Source: Henricia sp. BOLD:AAB3569 (lineage: Eukaryota > Echinodermata > Asteroidea > Spinulosida > Echinasteridae). From it: 64,000 nucleotides of DNA. The notes under the pieces were generated by a model. It saw only the letters and a list, made by a program, of their open reading frames with translations. It was not told the DNA's origin and did no database searches. The number at the start of each line of letters is the position of its first letter. The first letter of the stretch is position 1. The stretch lies in NCBI GenBank assembly GCA_037783545.1, contig JBBELK010000035.1:1-64000 (forward strand), given 5' to 3'. The position numbers and the translations under genes are program-made. This document shows positions 25,029-38,313 of this stretch, piece after piece.

Positions 25029-25199
25029 TTGACAGACTTTCGCCGGGAAATGGCAGAGAAATTTCAGAGTTTAGAAAAAAAAAGGGGGTGGCGCTTCCTG
25101 GATGCTCCCGCAACCTGTGGCTGTCTGTACACACCTCTTTGGTGTACTTCAAATTTTGCATGCTCCAAAGACTCTATATAGCGCACTTGTCCTAAAAAA
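25029..25199 (+). repeat. Shortened 171-bp monomer 12
   Basis: Haplotype H2 with GGGGGTGGCG, preceded by the GCAACGTGTGG-marked monomer. Confidence 0.93.
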
Positions 25200-26678
25200 T
25201 TGACAGACTTTCGCCGGGAAATGGCAGAGAAATTTCAGAGTTTAGAAAAAAAGGGGTTGGCGCTTCCTGGATGCTCCCGCAACCTGTGGCTGTCTGTACA
25301 CACCTCTTTGGTGAACTCCTGACTCGTGCGCATGCTCAGTCCTTCGGACTGTCGTTGACACGGCCCAGTTTGGGACGGGATTTTGGTCAAAGTGTGGTCC
25401 AAACGTCGGCAAATTTGGAGGTCGAAAAATGTTCCGACGAACTTCAAATTTTGCATGCTCCAAAGACTCTATATTGCGCACTTGTCCTAAAAAATTGACA
25501 GACTTTCGCCGGGAAATGGCAGAGAAATTTCAGAGTTTAGGAAAAAAAGGGGTTGGCGCTTCCTGGATGCTCCCGCAACCTGTGGCTGTCTGTACACACC
25601 TCTTTGGTGTACTCCTGACTCGTGCGCATGCTCAGTCCTTCGGACTGTCGTTGACACGGCCCAGTTTGGGACGGGATTTTGGTCAAAGTGTGGTTCCAAA
25701 CGTCGGCAAATTTGGAGGTCGAAAAAATGTTCCGACGAACTTCAAATTTGGCATGCTCCAAAGACTTCTATATTGCGCACTTGTCCTAAAAAATTGACAG
25801 ACTTTCGCCGGGAAATGGCAGAGAAATTTCAGAGTTTAGAAAAAAAAGGGGTTGGCGCTTCCTGGTTGCTCCCGCAACCTGTGGCTGTCTGTACACACCT
25901 CTTTGGTGTACTCCTGACTCGTGCGCATGCTCAGTCCTTCGGACTGTCGTTGACACGGCCCAGTTTGGGACGGGATTTTGGTCAAAGTGTGGTCCAAACG
26001 TCGGCAAATTTGGAGGTCGAAAAATGTTCCGACGAACTTCAAATTTTGCATGCTCCAAAGACTCTATATTGCGCACTTGTCCTAAAAAATTGACAGACTT
26101 TCGCCGGGAAATGGCAGAGAAATTTCAGAGTTTAGAAAAAAAAGGGGTTGGCGCTTCCTGGTTGCTCCCGCAACCTGTGGCTGTCTGTACACACCTCTTT
26201 GGTGTACTCCTGACTCGTGCGCATGCTCAGTCCTTCGGACTGTCGTTGACACGGCCCAGTTTGGGACGGGATTTTGGTCAAAGTGTGGTCCAAACGTCGG
26301 CAAATTTGGAGGTCGAAAAATGTTCCGACGAACTTCAAATTTTGCATGCTCCAAAGACTCTATATTGCGCACTTGTCCTAAAAAATTGACAGACTTTCGC
26401 CGGGAAATGGCAGAGAAATTTCAGAGTTTAGAAAAAAAAGGGGTTGGCGCTTCCTGGTTGCTCCCGCAACCTGTGGCTGTCTGTACACACCTCTTTGGTG
26501 TACTCCTGACTCGTGCGCATGCTCAGTCCTTCGGACTGTCGTTGACACGGCCCAGTTTGGGACGGGATTTTGGTCAAAGTGTGGTCCAAACGTCGGCAAA
26601 TTTGGAGGTCGAAAAATGTTCCGACGAACTTCAAATTTTGCATGCTCCAAAGACTCTATATTGCGCACTTGTCCTAAA

Positions 26679-29600
26679 AATGACAGACTTTCGCCGGGAA
26701 ATGGCAGAGAAATTTCAGAGTTTAGAAAAAAAAGGGGTTGGCGCTTCCTGGATGCTCCCGCAACCTGTGGCTGTCTGTACACACCTCTTTGGTGTACTCC
26801 TGACTCGTGCGCATGCTCAGTCCTTCGGACTGTCGTTGACACGGCCCAGTTTGGGACGGGATTTTGGTCAAAATGTGGTCCAAACGTCGGAAAATTTGGA
26901 GGTCGAAAAATGTTCCGACGAACTTCAAATTTTGCATGCTCCAAAGACTCTATATTGCGCACTTGTCCTAAAAAATTGACAGACTTTCGCCGGGAAATGG
27001 CAGAGAAATTTCAGAGTTTAGAAAAAAAAGGGGTTGGCGCTTCCTGGTTGCTCCCGCAACCTGTGGCTATCTGTACACACCTCTTTGGTGTACTCCTGAC
27101 TCGTGCGCATGCTCAGTCCTTCGGACTGTCGTTGACACGGCCCAGTTTGGGACGGGATTTTGGTCAAAGTGTGGTCCAAACGTCGGCAAATTTGGAGGTC
27201 GAAAAATGTTCCGACGAACTTCAAATTTTGCATGCTCCAAAGACTCTATATTGCGCACTTGTCCTAAAAAATTGACAGACTTTCGCCGGGAAATGGCAGA
27301 GAAATTTCAGAGTTTAGAAAAAAAGGGGTTGGCGCTTCCTGGATGCTCCCGCAACCTGTGGCTGTCTGTACACACCTCTTTGGTGTACTCCTGACTCGTG
27401 CGCATGCTCAGTCCTTCGGACTGTCGTTGACACGGCCCAGTTTGGGACGGGATTTTGGTCAAAGTGTGGTCCAAACGTCGGCAAATTTGGAGGTCGAAAA
27501 ATGTTCCGACGAACTTCAAATTTGGCATGCTCCAAAGACTCTATATTGCGCACTTGTCCTAAAAAATTGACAGACTTTCGCCGGGAAATGGCAGAGAAAT
27601 TTCAGAGTTTAGAAAAAAAAGGGGTTGGCGCTTCCTGGTTGCTCCCGCAACCTGTGGCTGTCTGTACACACCTCTTTGGTGTACTCCTGACTCGTGCGCA
27701 TGCTCAGTCCTTCGGACTGTCGTTGACACGGCCCAGTTTGGGACGGGATTTTGGTCAAAGTGTGGTCCAAACGTCGGCAAATTTGGAGGTCGAAAAATGT
27801 TCCGACGAACTTCAAATTTTGCATGCTCCAAAGACTCTATATTGCGCACTTGTCCTAAAAAATTGACAGACTTTCGCCGGGAAATGGCAGAGAAATTTCA
27901 GAGTTTAGAAAAAAAAGGGGTTGGCGCTTCCTGGTTGCTCCCGCAACCTGTGGCTGTCTGTACACACCTCTTTGGTGTACTCCTGACTCGTGCGCATGCT
28001 CAGTCCTTCGGACTGTCGTTGACACGGCCCAGTTTGGGACGGGATTTTGGTCAAAGTGTGGTCCAAACGTCGGCAAATTTGGAGGTCGAAAAATGTTCCG
28101 ACGAACTTCAAATTTTGCATGCTCCAAAGACTCTATATTGCGCACTTGTCCTAACAAATTGACAGACTTTCGCCGAGAAATGGCAGAGAAATTTCAGAGT
28201 TTAGAAAAAAAAAGGGGTTGGCGCTTCCTGGATGCTCCCGCAACCTGTGGCTGTCTGTACACACCTCTTTGGTGTACTTCAAATTTTGCATGCTCCAAAG
28301 ACTCTATATAGCGCACTTGTCCTAAAAAATTGACAGACTTTCGCCGGGAAATGGCAGAGAAATTTCAGAGTTTAGAAAAAAAGGGGTTGGCGCTTCCTGG
28401 ATGCTCCCGCAACCTGTGGCTGTCTGTACACACCTCTTTGGTGTACTCCTGACTCGTGCGCATGCTCAGTCCTTCGGACTGTCGTTGACACGGCCCAGTT
28501 TGGGACGGGATTTTGGTCAAAGTGTGGTCCAAACGTCGGCAAATTTGGAGGTCGAAAAATGTTCCGACGAACTTCAAATTTTGCATGCTCCAAAGACTCT
28601 ATATTGCGCACTTGTCCTAAAAAATTGACAGACTTTCGCCGGGAAATGGCAGAGAAATTTCAGAGTTTAGGAAAAAAAGGGGTTGGCGCTTCCTGGATGC
28701 TCCCGCAACCTGTGGCTGTCTGTACACACCTCTTTGGTGTACTCCTGACTCGTGCGCATGCTCAGTCCTTCGGACTGTCGTTGACACGGCCCAGTTTGGG
28801 ACGGGATTTTGGTCAAAGTGTGGTCCAAACGTCGGCAAATTTGGAGGTCGAAAAATGTTCCGACGAACTTCAAATTTTGCATGCTCCAAAGACTTTATAT
28901 TGCGCACTTGTCCTAAAAAATTGACAGACTTTCGCCGGGAAATGGCAGAGAAATTTCAGAGTTTAGAAAAAAAAAAGGGGTTGGCGCTTCCTGGATGCTC
29001 CCGCAACCTGTGGCTGTCTGTACACACCTCTTTGGTGTACTCCTGACTCGTGCGCATGCTCAGTCCTTCGGACTGTCGTTGACACGGCCCAGTTTGGGAC
29101 GGGATTTTGGTCAAAGTGTGGTCCAAACGTCGGCAAATTTGGAGGTCGAAAAATGTTCCGACGAACTTCAAATTTTGCATGCTCCAAAGACTCTATATTG
29201 CGCACTTGTCCTAAAAAATTGACAGACTTTCGCCGGGAAATGGCAGAGAAATTTCAGAGTTTAGAAAAAAAAGGGGTTGGCGCTTCCTGGTTGCTCCCGC
29301 AACCTGTGGCTGTCTGTACACACCTCTTTGGTGTACTCCTGACTCGTGCGCATGCTCAGTCCTTCGGACTGTCGTTGACACGGCCCAGTTTGGGACGGGA
29401 TTTTGGTCAAAGTGTGGTCCAAACGTCGGCAAATTTGGAGGTCGAAAAATGTTCCGACGAACTTCAAATTTTGCATGCTCCAAAGACTCTATATTGCGCA
29501 CTTGTCCTAAAAAATTGACAGACTTTCGCCGGGAAATGGCAGAGAAATTTCAGAGTTTAGAAAAAAAAGGGGTTGGCGCTTCCTGGTTGCTCCCGCAACG

Positions 29601-29926
29601 TGTGGCTGTCTGTACACACCTCTTTGGTGTACTCCTGACTCGTGCGCATGCTCAGTCCTTCGGACTGTCGTTGACACGGCCCAGTTTGGGACGGGATTTT
29701 GGTCAAAGTGTGGTCCAAACGTCGGCAAATTTGGAGGTCGAAAAATGTTCCGACGAACTTCAAATTTTGCATGCTCCAAAGACTCTATATTGCGCACTTG
29801 TCCTAAAAAATTGACAGACTTTCGCCGGGAAATGGCAGAGAAATTTCAGAGTTTAGAAAAAAAAAGGGGTTGGCGCTTCCTGGATGCTCCCGAAACCTGT
29901 GGCTGTCTGTACACACCTCTTTGGTG
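26679..29926 (+). repeat. Higher-order repeat block A, copy 2
   Basis: Near-identical counterpart of 345-3,594, matched by every diagnostic variant I checked: GGCTATCTG near 27,067, GGCATG at 27,524, shortened unit at 28,159, TTTAGG at about 28,668, CTTTATATTG near 28,893, and CAACGTGTGG near 29,599. After 29,926 the sequence instead resembles about 170-350 (GCAAATTTGAAGG followed by CTAAAAATGAC), so the block is joined to a second copy of the window's first monomer. Confidence 0.85.
28159..28329 (+). repeat. Shortened 171-bp monomer 13
   Basis: Haplotype H1. This is the counterpart of the unit at 1,827 within the long near-identical block. Confidence 0.93.
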
Positions 29927-30697
29927 TACTCCTGACTCGTGCGCATGCTCAGTCCTTCGGACTGTCGTTGACACGGCCCAGTTTGGGACGGGATTTTGGT
30001 CAAAGTGTGGTCCAAACGTCGGCAAATTTGAAGGTCGAAAAATGTTCCGACGAACTTCAAATTTTGCATGCTCCAAAGACTCTATATTGCGCACTTGTCC
30101 TAAAAATGACAGACTTTCGCCGGGAAATGGCAGAGAAATTTCAGAATTTAGAAAAAAAAGGGGTTGGCGCTTCCTGGATGCTCCCGCAACCTGTGGCTGT
30201 CTGTACACACCTCTTTGGTGTACTCCTGACTCGTGCGCATGCTCAGTCCTTCGGACTGTCGTTGACACGGCCCAGTTTGGGACGGGATTTTGGTCAAAGT
30301 GTGGTCCAAACGTCGGCAAATTTGGAGGTCGAAAAATGTTCCGACGAACTTCAAATTTTGCATGCTCCAAAGACTCTATATTGCGCACTTGTCCTAAAAA
30401 ATTGACAGACTTTCGCCGGGAAATGGCAGAGAAATTTCAGAGTTTAGAAAAAAAAGGGGTTGGCGCTTCCTGGATGCTCCTACAACCTGTGGCTGTCTGT
30501 ACACACCTCTTTGGTGTACTCCTGACTCGTGCGCATGCTCAGTCCTTCGGACTGTCGTTGACACGGCCCAGTTTGGGACGGGATTTTGGTCAAAGTGTGG
30601 TCCAAACGTCGGCAAATTTGGAGGTCGAAAAATGTTCCGACGAACTTCAAATTTTGCATGCTCCAAAGACTCTATATTGCGCACTTGTCCTAAAAAA

Positions 30698-30867
30698 TTG
30701 ACAGACTTTCGCCGGGAAATGGCAGAGAAATTTCAGAGTTTAGAAAAAAAAGGTGTTGGCGCTTCCTGGATGCTCCTGCAACCTGTGGCTGTCTGTACAC
30801 ACCTCTTTGGTGTACTTCAAATTTTGCATGCTCCAAAGACTCTATATTGCGCACTTGTCCTAAAAAA
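30698..30867 (+). repeat. Shortened monomer 14 (170 bp)
   Basis: Same junction, but it keeps TATATTGCGC downstream (haplotype H3), unlike the thirteen units to its left. It has private changes AAGGTGTTGG and CTCCTGCAAC. Confidence 0.93.
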
Positions 30868-31162
30868 TTGACAGACTTTCGCCGGGAAATGGCAGAGAAA
30901 TTTCAGAGTTTAGAAAAAAAGGGGTTGGCGCTTCCTGGATGCTCCCGCAACCTGTGGCTGTCTGTACACACCTCTTTGGTGTACTCCTGACTCGTGCGCA
31001 TGCTCAGTCCTTCGGACTGTCGTTGACACGGCCCAGTTTGGGACGGGATTTTGGTCAAAGTGTGGTCCAAACGTCGGCAAATTTGGAGGTCGAAAAATGT
31101 TCCGACGAACTTCAAATTTTGCATGCTCCAAAGACTCTATATTGCGCACTTGTCCTAAAAAA

Positions 31163-31333
31163 TTGACATACTTTCGCCGGAAAATGGCAGAGAAATTTCA
31201 GAGTTTAGAAAAAAAAGGGGGTTGGCGCTTCCTGGATGCTCCCGCAACCTGTGGCTGTCTGTACACACCTCTTTGGTGTACTTCAAATTTTGCATGCTCC
31301 AAAGACTCTATATTGCGCACTTGTCCTAAAAAA
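31163..31333 (+). repeat. Shortened 171-bp monomer 15
   Basis: Haplotype H3 (TATATTGC), with private changes TTGACATAC and CCGGAAAATGG. Only one full monomer separates it from the previous shortened unit. Confidence 0.93.
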
Positions 31334-32220
31334 TTGACAGACTTTCGCCGGGAAATGGCAGAGAAATTTCAGAGTTTAGAAAAAAAGGGGTTGGCGCTTC
31401 CTGGATGCTCCCGCAACCTGTGGCTGTCTGTACACACCTCTTTGGTGTACTCCTGACTCGTGCGCATGCTCAGTCCTTCGGACTGTCGTTGACACGGCCC
31501 AGTTTGGGACGGGATTTTGGTCAAAGTGTGGTCCAAACGTCGGCAAATTTGGAGGTCGAAAAATGTTCCGACGAACTTCAAATTTTGCATGCTCCAAAGA
31601 CTCTATATTGCGCACTTGTCCTAAAAAATTTACAGACTTTCGCCGGGAAATGGCAGAGAAATTTCAGAGTTTAGAAAAAAAAAGGGGTTGGCGCTTCCTG
31701 GATGCTCCCGCAACCTGTGGCTGTCTGTACACACCTCTTTGGTGTACTCCTGACTCGTGCGCATGCTCAGTCCTTCGGACTGTCGTTGACACGGCCCAGT
31801 TTGGGACGGGATTTTGGTCAAAGTGTGGTCCAAACGTCGGCAAATTTGGAGGTCGAAAAATGTTCCGACGAACTTCAAATTTTGCATGCTCCAAAGACTC
31901 TATATTGCGCACTTGTCCTAAAAAATTGACAGACTTTCGCCGGGAAATGGCAGAGAAATTTCAGAGTTTAGAAAAAAAGGGGTTGGCGCTTCCTGGTTGC
32001 TCCCGCAACCTGTGGCTGTCTGTACACACCTCTTTGGTGTACTCCTGACTCGTGCGCATGCTCAGTCCTTCGGACTGTCGTTGACACGGCCCAGTTTGGG
32101 ACGGGATTTTTGTCAAAGTGTGGTCCAAACGTCGGCAAATTTGGAGGTCGAAAAATGTTCCGACGAACTTCAAATTTTGCATGCTCCAAAGACTCTATAT
32201 TGCGCACTTGTCCTAACAAA

Positions 32221-32391
32221 TTGACAGACTTTCGACGGGAAATGGCAGAGAAATTTCAGAGTTTAGACAAAAAAAGGGGTTGGCGCTTCCTGGATGCTCC
32301 CGCAACCTGTGGCTGTCTGTACACACCTCTTTGGTGTACTTCAAATTTTGCATGCTCCAAAGACTCTATATTGCGCACTTGTCCTAAAAAA
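32221..32391 (+). repeat. Shortened 171-bp monomer 16
   Basis: CTAACAAATTG with TATATTGC (H3), TTCGACGGG and TTTAGACAAAAAAAGG. Confidence 0.93.
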
Positions 32392-35056
32392 TTGACAGAC
32401 CTTCGCCGGGAAATGGCAGAGAAATTTCAGAGTTTAGAAAAAAAGGGGTTGGCGCTTCCTGGATGCTCCCGCAACCTGTGGCTGTCTGTACACACCTCTT
32501 TGGTGTACTCCTGACTCGTGCGCATGCTCAGTCCTTCGGACTGTCGTTGACACGGCCCAGTTTGGGACGGGATTTTGGTCAAAGTGTGGTCCAAACGTCG
32601 GCAAATTTGGAGGTCGAAAAATGTTCCGACGAACTTCAAATTTTGCATGCTCCAAAGACTCTATATTGCGCACTTGTCCTAAAAAATTGACAGACTTTCG
32701 CCGGGAAATGGCAGAGAAATTTCAGAGTTTAGAAAAAAAAAGGGGTTGGCGCTTCCTGGTTGCTCCCGCAACCTGTGGCTGTCTGTACACACCTCTTTGG
32801 TGTACTCCTGACTCGTGCGCATGCTCAGTCCTTCGGACTGTCGTTGACACGGCCCAGTTTGGGACGGGATTTTGGTCAAAGTGTAGTCCAAACGTCGGCA
32901 AATTTGGAGGTCGAAAAATGTTCCGACGAACTTCAAATTTTGCATGCTCCAAAGACTCTATATTGCGCACTTGTCCTAAAAAATTGACAGACTTTCGCCG
33001 GGAAATGGCAGAGAAATTTCAGAGTTTAGAAAAAAAAAGGGGTTGGCGCTTCCTGGATGCTCCCGCAACCTGTGGCTGTCTGTACACACCTCTTTGGTGT
33101 ACTCCTGACTCGTGCGCATGCTCAGTCCTTCGGTCTGTCGTTGACACGGCCCAGTTTGGGACGGGATTTTGGTCAAAGTGTGGTCCAAACGTCGGCAAAT
33201 TTGGAGGTCGAAAAATGTTCCGACGAACTTCAAATTTGGCATGCTCCAAAGACTCTATATTGCGCACTTGTCCTAAAAAATTGACAGACTTTCGCCGGGA
33301 AATGGCAGAGACATTTCAGAGTTTAGAAAAAAAAGGGGTTGGCGCTTCCTGGATGCTCCCGCAACCTGTGGCTGTCTGTACTCACCTCTTTGGTGTACTC
33401 CTGACTCGTGCGCATGCTCAGTCCTTCGGACTGTCGTTGACACGGCCCAGTTTGGGACGGGATTTTGGTCAAAGTGTGGTCCAAACGTCGGCAAATTTGG
33501 AGGTCGAAAAATGTTCCGACGAACTTCAAATTTTGCATGCTCCAAAGACTCTATATTGCGCACTTGTCCTAAAAAATTGACAGACTTTCGCCGGGAAATG
33601 GCAGAGAAATTTCAGAGTTTAGAAAAAAAAGGGGTTGGCGCTTCCTGGATGCTCCCGCAACCTGTGGCTGTCTGTACACACCTCTTTGGTGTACTCCTGA
33701 CTCGTGCGCATGCTCAGTCCTTCGGACTGTCGTTGACACGGCCCAGTTTGGGACGGGATTTTGGTCAAAGTGTGGTCCAAACGTCGGCAAATTTGGAGGT
33801 CGAAAAATGTTCCGACGAACTTCAAATTTTGCATGCTCCAAAGACTCTATATTGCGCACTTGTCCTAAAAAATTGACAGACTTTCGCCGGGAAATGGCAG
33901 AGAAATTTCAGAGTTTAGAAAAAAAAGGGGTTGGCGCTTCCTGGTTGCTCCCGCAACCTGTGGCTATCTGTACACACCTCTTTGGTGTACTCCTGACTCG
34001 TGCGCATGCTCAGTCCTTCGGACTGTCGTTGACACGGCCCAGTTTGGGACGGGATTTTGGTCAAAGTGTGGTCCAAACGTCGGCAAATTTGGAGGTCGAA
34101 AAATGTTCCGACGAACTTCAAATTTTGCATGCTCCAAAGACTCTATATTGCGCACTTGTCCTAACAAATTGACAGACTTTCGCCGGGAAATGGCAGAGAA
34201 ATTTCAGAGTTTAGAAAAAAAAGGGGTTAGCGCTTCCTGGATGCTCCCGCAACCTGTGGCTGTCTGTACACACCTCTTTGGTGTACTCCTGACTCGTGCG
34301 CATGCTCAGTCCTTCGGACTGTCGTTGACACGGCCCAGTTTGGGACGGGATTTTGGTCAAAGTGTGGTCCAAACGTCGGCAAATTTGGAGGTCGAAAAAT
34401 GTTCCGACGAACTTCAAATTTGGCATGCTCCAAAGACTCTATATTGCGCACTTGTCCTAAAAAATTGACAGACTTTCGCCGGGAAATGGCAGAGAAATTT
34501 CAGAGTTTAGAAAAAAAAGGGGTTGGCGCTTCCTGGTTGCTCCCGCAACCTGTGGCTGTCTGTACACACCTCTTTGGTGTACTCCTGACTCGTGCGCATG
34601 CTCAGTCCTTCGGACTGTCGTTGACACGGCCCAGTTTGGGACGGGATTTTGGTCAAAGTGTGGTCCAAACGTCGGCAAATTTGGAGGTCGAAAAATGTTC
34701 CGACGAACTTCAAATTTTGCATGCTCCAAAGACTCTATATTGCGCACTTGTCCTAAAAAAATGACAGACTTTCGCCGGGAAATGGCAGAGAAATTTCAGA
34801 GTTTAGAAAAAAAAGGGGTTGGCGCTTCCTGGATGATCCCGCAACCTGTGGCTGTCTGTACACACCTCTTTGGTGTACTCCTGACTCGTGCGCATGCTCA
34901 GTCCTTCGGACTGTCGTTGACACGGCCCAGTTTGGGACGGGATTTTGGTCAAAGTGTGGTCCAAACGTCGGCAAATTTGGAGGTCGAAAAATGTTCCGAC
35001 GAACTTCAAATTTTGCATGCTCCAAAGACTCTATATTGCGCACTTGTCCTAACAAA

Positions 35057-37717
35057 TTGACAGACTTTCGCCGAGAAATGGCAGAGAAATTTCAGAGTTT
35101 AGAAAAAAAAAGGGGTTGGCGCTTCCTGGATGCTCCCGCAACCTGTGGCTGTCTGTACACACCTCTTCGGTGTACTCCTGACTCGTGCGCATGCTCAGTC
35201 CTTCGGACTGTCGTTGACACGGCCCAGTTTGGGACGGGATTTTGGTCAAAGTGTGGTCCAAACGTCGGCAAATTTGGAGGTCGAAAAATGTTCCGACGAA
35301 CTTCAAATTTTGCATGCTCCAAAGACTCTATATTGCGCACTTGTCCTAAACAATTGACAGACTTTCGCCGGGAAATGGCAGAGAAATTTCAGAGTTTAGA
35401 AAAAAAAGGGGTTGGCGCTTCCTGGTTGCTCCCGCAACCTGTGGCTGTCTGTACACACCTCTTTGGTGTACTCCTGACTCGTGCGCATGCTCAGTCCTTC
35501 GGACTGTCGTTGATACGGCCCAGTTTGGGACGGGATTTTGGTCAAAGTGTGGTCCAAACGTCGGCAAATTTGAAGGTCGAAAAATGTTCCGACGAACTTC
35601 AAATTTTGCATGCTCCAAAGACTCTATATTGCGCACTTGTCCTAAAAAATTGACAGACTTTCGCCGGGAAATGGCAGAGAAATTTCATAGTTTAGAAAAA
35701 AAAGGGGTTGGCGCTTCCTGGATGCTCCCGCAACCTGTGGCTGTCTGTACTCACCTCTTTGGTGTACTCCTGACTCGTGCGCATGCTCAGTCCTTCGGAC
35801 TGTCGTTGACACGGCCCAGTTTGGGACGGGATTTTGGTCAAAGTGTGGTCCAAACGTCGGCAAATTTGGAGGTCGAAAAATGTTCCGACGAACTTCAAAT
35901 TTTGCATGCTCCAAAGACTCTATATTGCGCACTTGTCCTAAAAAATTGACAGACTTTCGCCGGGAAATGGCAGAGAAATTTCAGAGTTTAGAAAAAAAAG
36001 GGGTTGGCGCTTCCTGGATGCTCCCGCAACCTGTGGCTGTCTGTACACACCTCTTTGGTGTACTCCTGACTCGTGCGCATGCTCAGTCCTTCGGACTGTC
36101 GTTGACACGGCCCAGTTTGGGACGGGATTTTGGTCAAAGTGTGGTCCAAACGTCGGCAAATTTGGAGGTCGAAAAATGTTCCGACGAACTTCAAATTTTG
36201 CATGCTCCAAAGACTCTATATTGCGCACTTGTCCTAAAAAATTGACAGACTTTCGCCGGGAAATGGCAGAGAAATTTCAGAGTTTAGAAAAAAAAGGGGT
36301 TGGCGCTTCCTGGATGCTCCCGCAACCTGTGGCTGTCTGTACACACCTCTTTGGTGTACTCCTGACTCGTGCGCATGCTCAGTCCTTCGGACTGTCGTTG
36401 ACACGGCCCAGTTTGGGACGGGATTTTGGTCAAAATGTGGTCCAAACGTCGGAAAATTTGGAGGTCGAAAAATGTTCCGACGAACTTCAAATTTTGCATG
36501 CTCCAAAGACTCTATATTGCGCACTTGTCCTAAAAAATGACAGACTTTCGCCGGGAAATGGCAGAGAAATTTCAGAGTTTAGAAAAAAAAGGGGTTGGCG
36601 CTTCCTGGTTGCTCCCGCAACCTGTGGCTATCTGTACACACCTCTTTGGTGTACTCCTGACTCGTGCGCATGCTCAGTCCTTCGGACTGTCGTTGACACG
36701 GCCCAGTTTGGGACGGGATTTTGGTCAAAGTGTGGTCCAAACGTCGGCAAATTTGGAGGTCGAAAAATGTTCCGACGAACTTCAAATTTTGCATGCTCCA
36801 AAGACTCTATATTGCGCACTTGTCCTAAAAAATTGACAGACTTTCGCCGGGAAATGGCAGAGAAATTTCAGAGTTTAGAAAAAAAAGGGGTTGGCGCTTC
36901 CTGGATGCTCCCGCAACCTGTGGCTGTCTGTACACACCTCTTTGGTGTACTCCTGACTCGTGCGCATGCTCAGTCCTTCGGACTGTCGTTGACACGGCCC
37001 AGTTTGGGACGGGATTTTGGTCAAAGTGTGGTCCAAACGTCGGCAAATTTGGAGGTCGAAAAATGTTCCGACGAACTTCAAATTTGGCATGCTCCAAAGA
37101 CTCTATATTGCGCACTTGTCCTAAAAAAATGACAGACTTTCGCCGGGAAATGGCAGAGAAATTTCAGAGTTTAGAAAAAAAAGGGGTTGGCGCTTCCTGG
37201 TTGCTCCCGCAACCTGTGGCTGTCTGTACACACCTCTTTGGTGTACTCCTGACTCGTGCGCATGCTCAGTCCTTCGGACTGTCGTTGACACGGCCCAGTT
37301 TGGGACGGGATTTTGGTCAAAGTGTGGTCCAAACGTCGGCAAATTTGGAGGTCGAAAAATGTTCCGACGAACTTCAAATTTTGCATGCTCCAAAGACTCT
37401 ATATTGCGCACTTGTCCTAAAAAATTGACAGACTTTCGCCGGGAAATGGCAGAGAAATTTCAGAGTTTAGAAAAAAAAGGGGTTGGCGCTTCCTGGATGA
37501 TCCCGCAACCTGTGGCTGTCTGTACTCACCTCTTTGGTGTACTCCTGACTCGTGCGCATGCTCAGTCCTTCGGACTGTCGTTGACACGGCCCAGTTTGGG
37601 ACGGGATTTTGGTCAAAGTGTGGTCCAAACGTCGGCAAATTTGGAGGTCGAAAAATGTTCCGACGAACTTCAAATTTTGCATGCTCCAAAGACTCTATAT
37701 TGCGCACTTGTCCTAAA
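35057..37717 (+). repeat. Higher-order repeat block B, copy 1
   Basis: Nine monomers with ordered markers: CTAACAAATTG plus CCGAGAAATGG, CTCTTCGGTG, AAATTTGAAGG, TTTCATAGTTT plus GTACTCACC, CAAAATGTGG plus CGGAAAATTTGG, AAAAAATGACAG plus GGCTATCTG, TTTGGCATG, AAAAAAATGACAG, and GGATGATCCC plus GTACTCACC. Every one of these reappears about 3,255 bp further on. Confidence 0.88.
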
Positions 37718-38313
37718 AAATTGACAGACTTTCGCCGGGAAATGGCAGAGAAATTTCAGAGTTTAGAAAAAAAAGGGGTTGGCGCTTCCTGGATGCTCCC
37801 GCAACCTGTGGCTGTCTGTACACACCTCTTTGGTGTACTCCTGACTCGTGCGCATGCTCAGTCCTTCGGACTGTCGTTGACACGGCCCAGTTTGGGACGG
37901 GATTTTGGTCAAAGTGTGGTCCAAACGTCGGCAAATTTGGAGGTCGAAAAATGTTCCGACGAACTTCAAATTTTGCATGCTCCAAAGACTCTATATTGCG
38001 CACTTGTCCTAACAAATTGACAGACTTTCGCCGGGAAATGGCAGAGAAATTTCAGAGTTTAGAAAAAAAAAGGGGTTGGCGCTTCCTGGATGCTCCCGCA
38101 ACCTGTGGCTGTCTGTACACACCTCTTTGGTGTACTCCTGACTCGTGCGCATGCTCAGTCCTTCGGACTGTCGTTGACACGGCCCAGTTTGGGACGGGAT
38201 TTTGGTCAAAGTGTGGTCCAAACGTCGGCAAATTTGGAGGTCGAAAAATGTTCCGACGAACTTCAAATTTTGCATGCTCCAAAGACTCTATATTGCGCAC
38301 TTGTCCTAACAAA

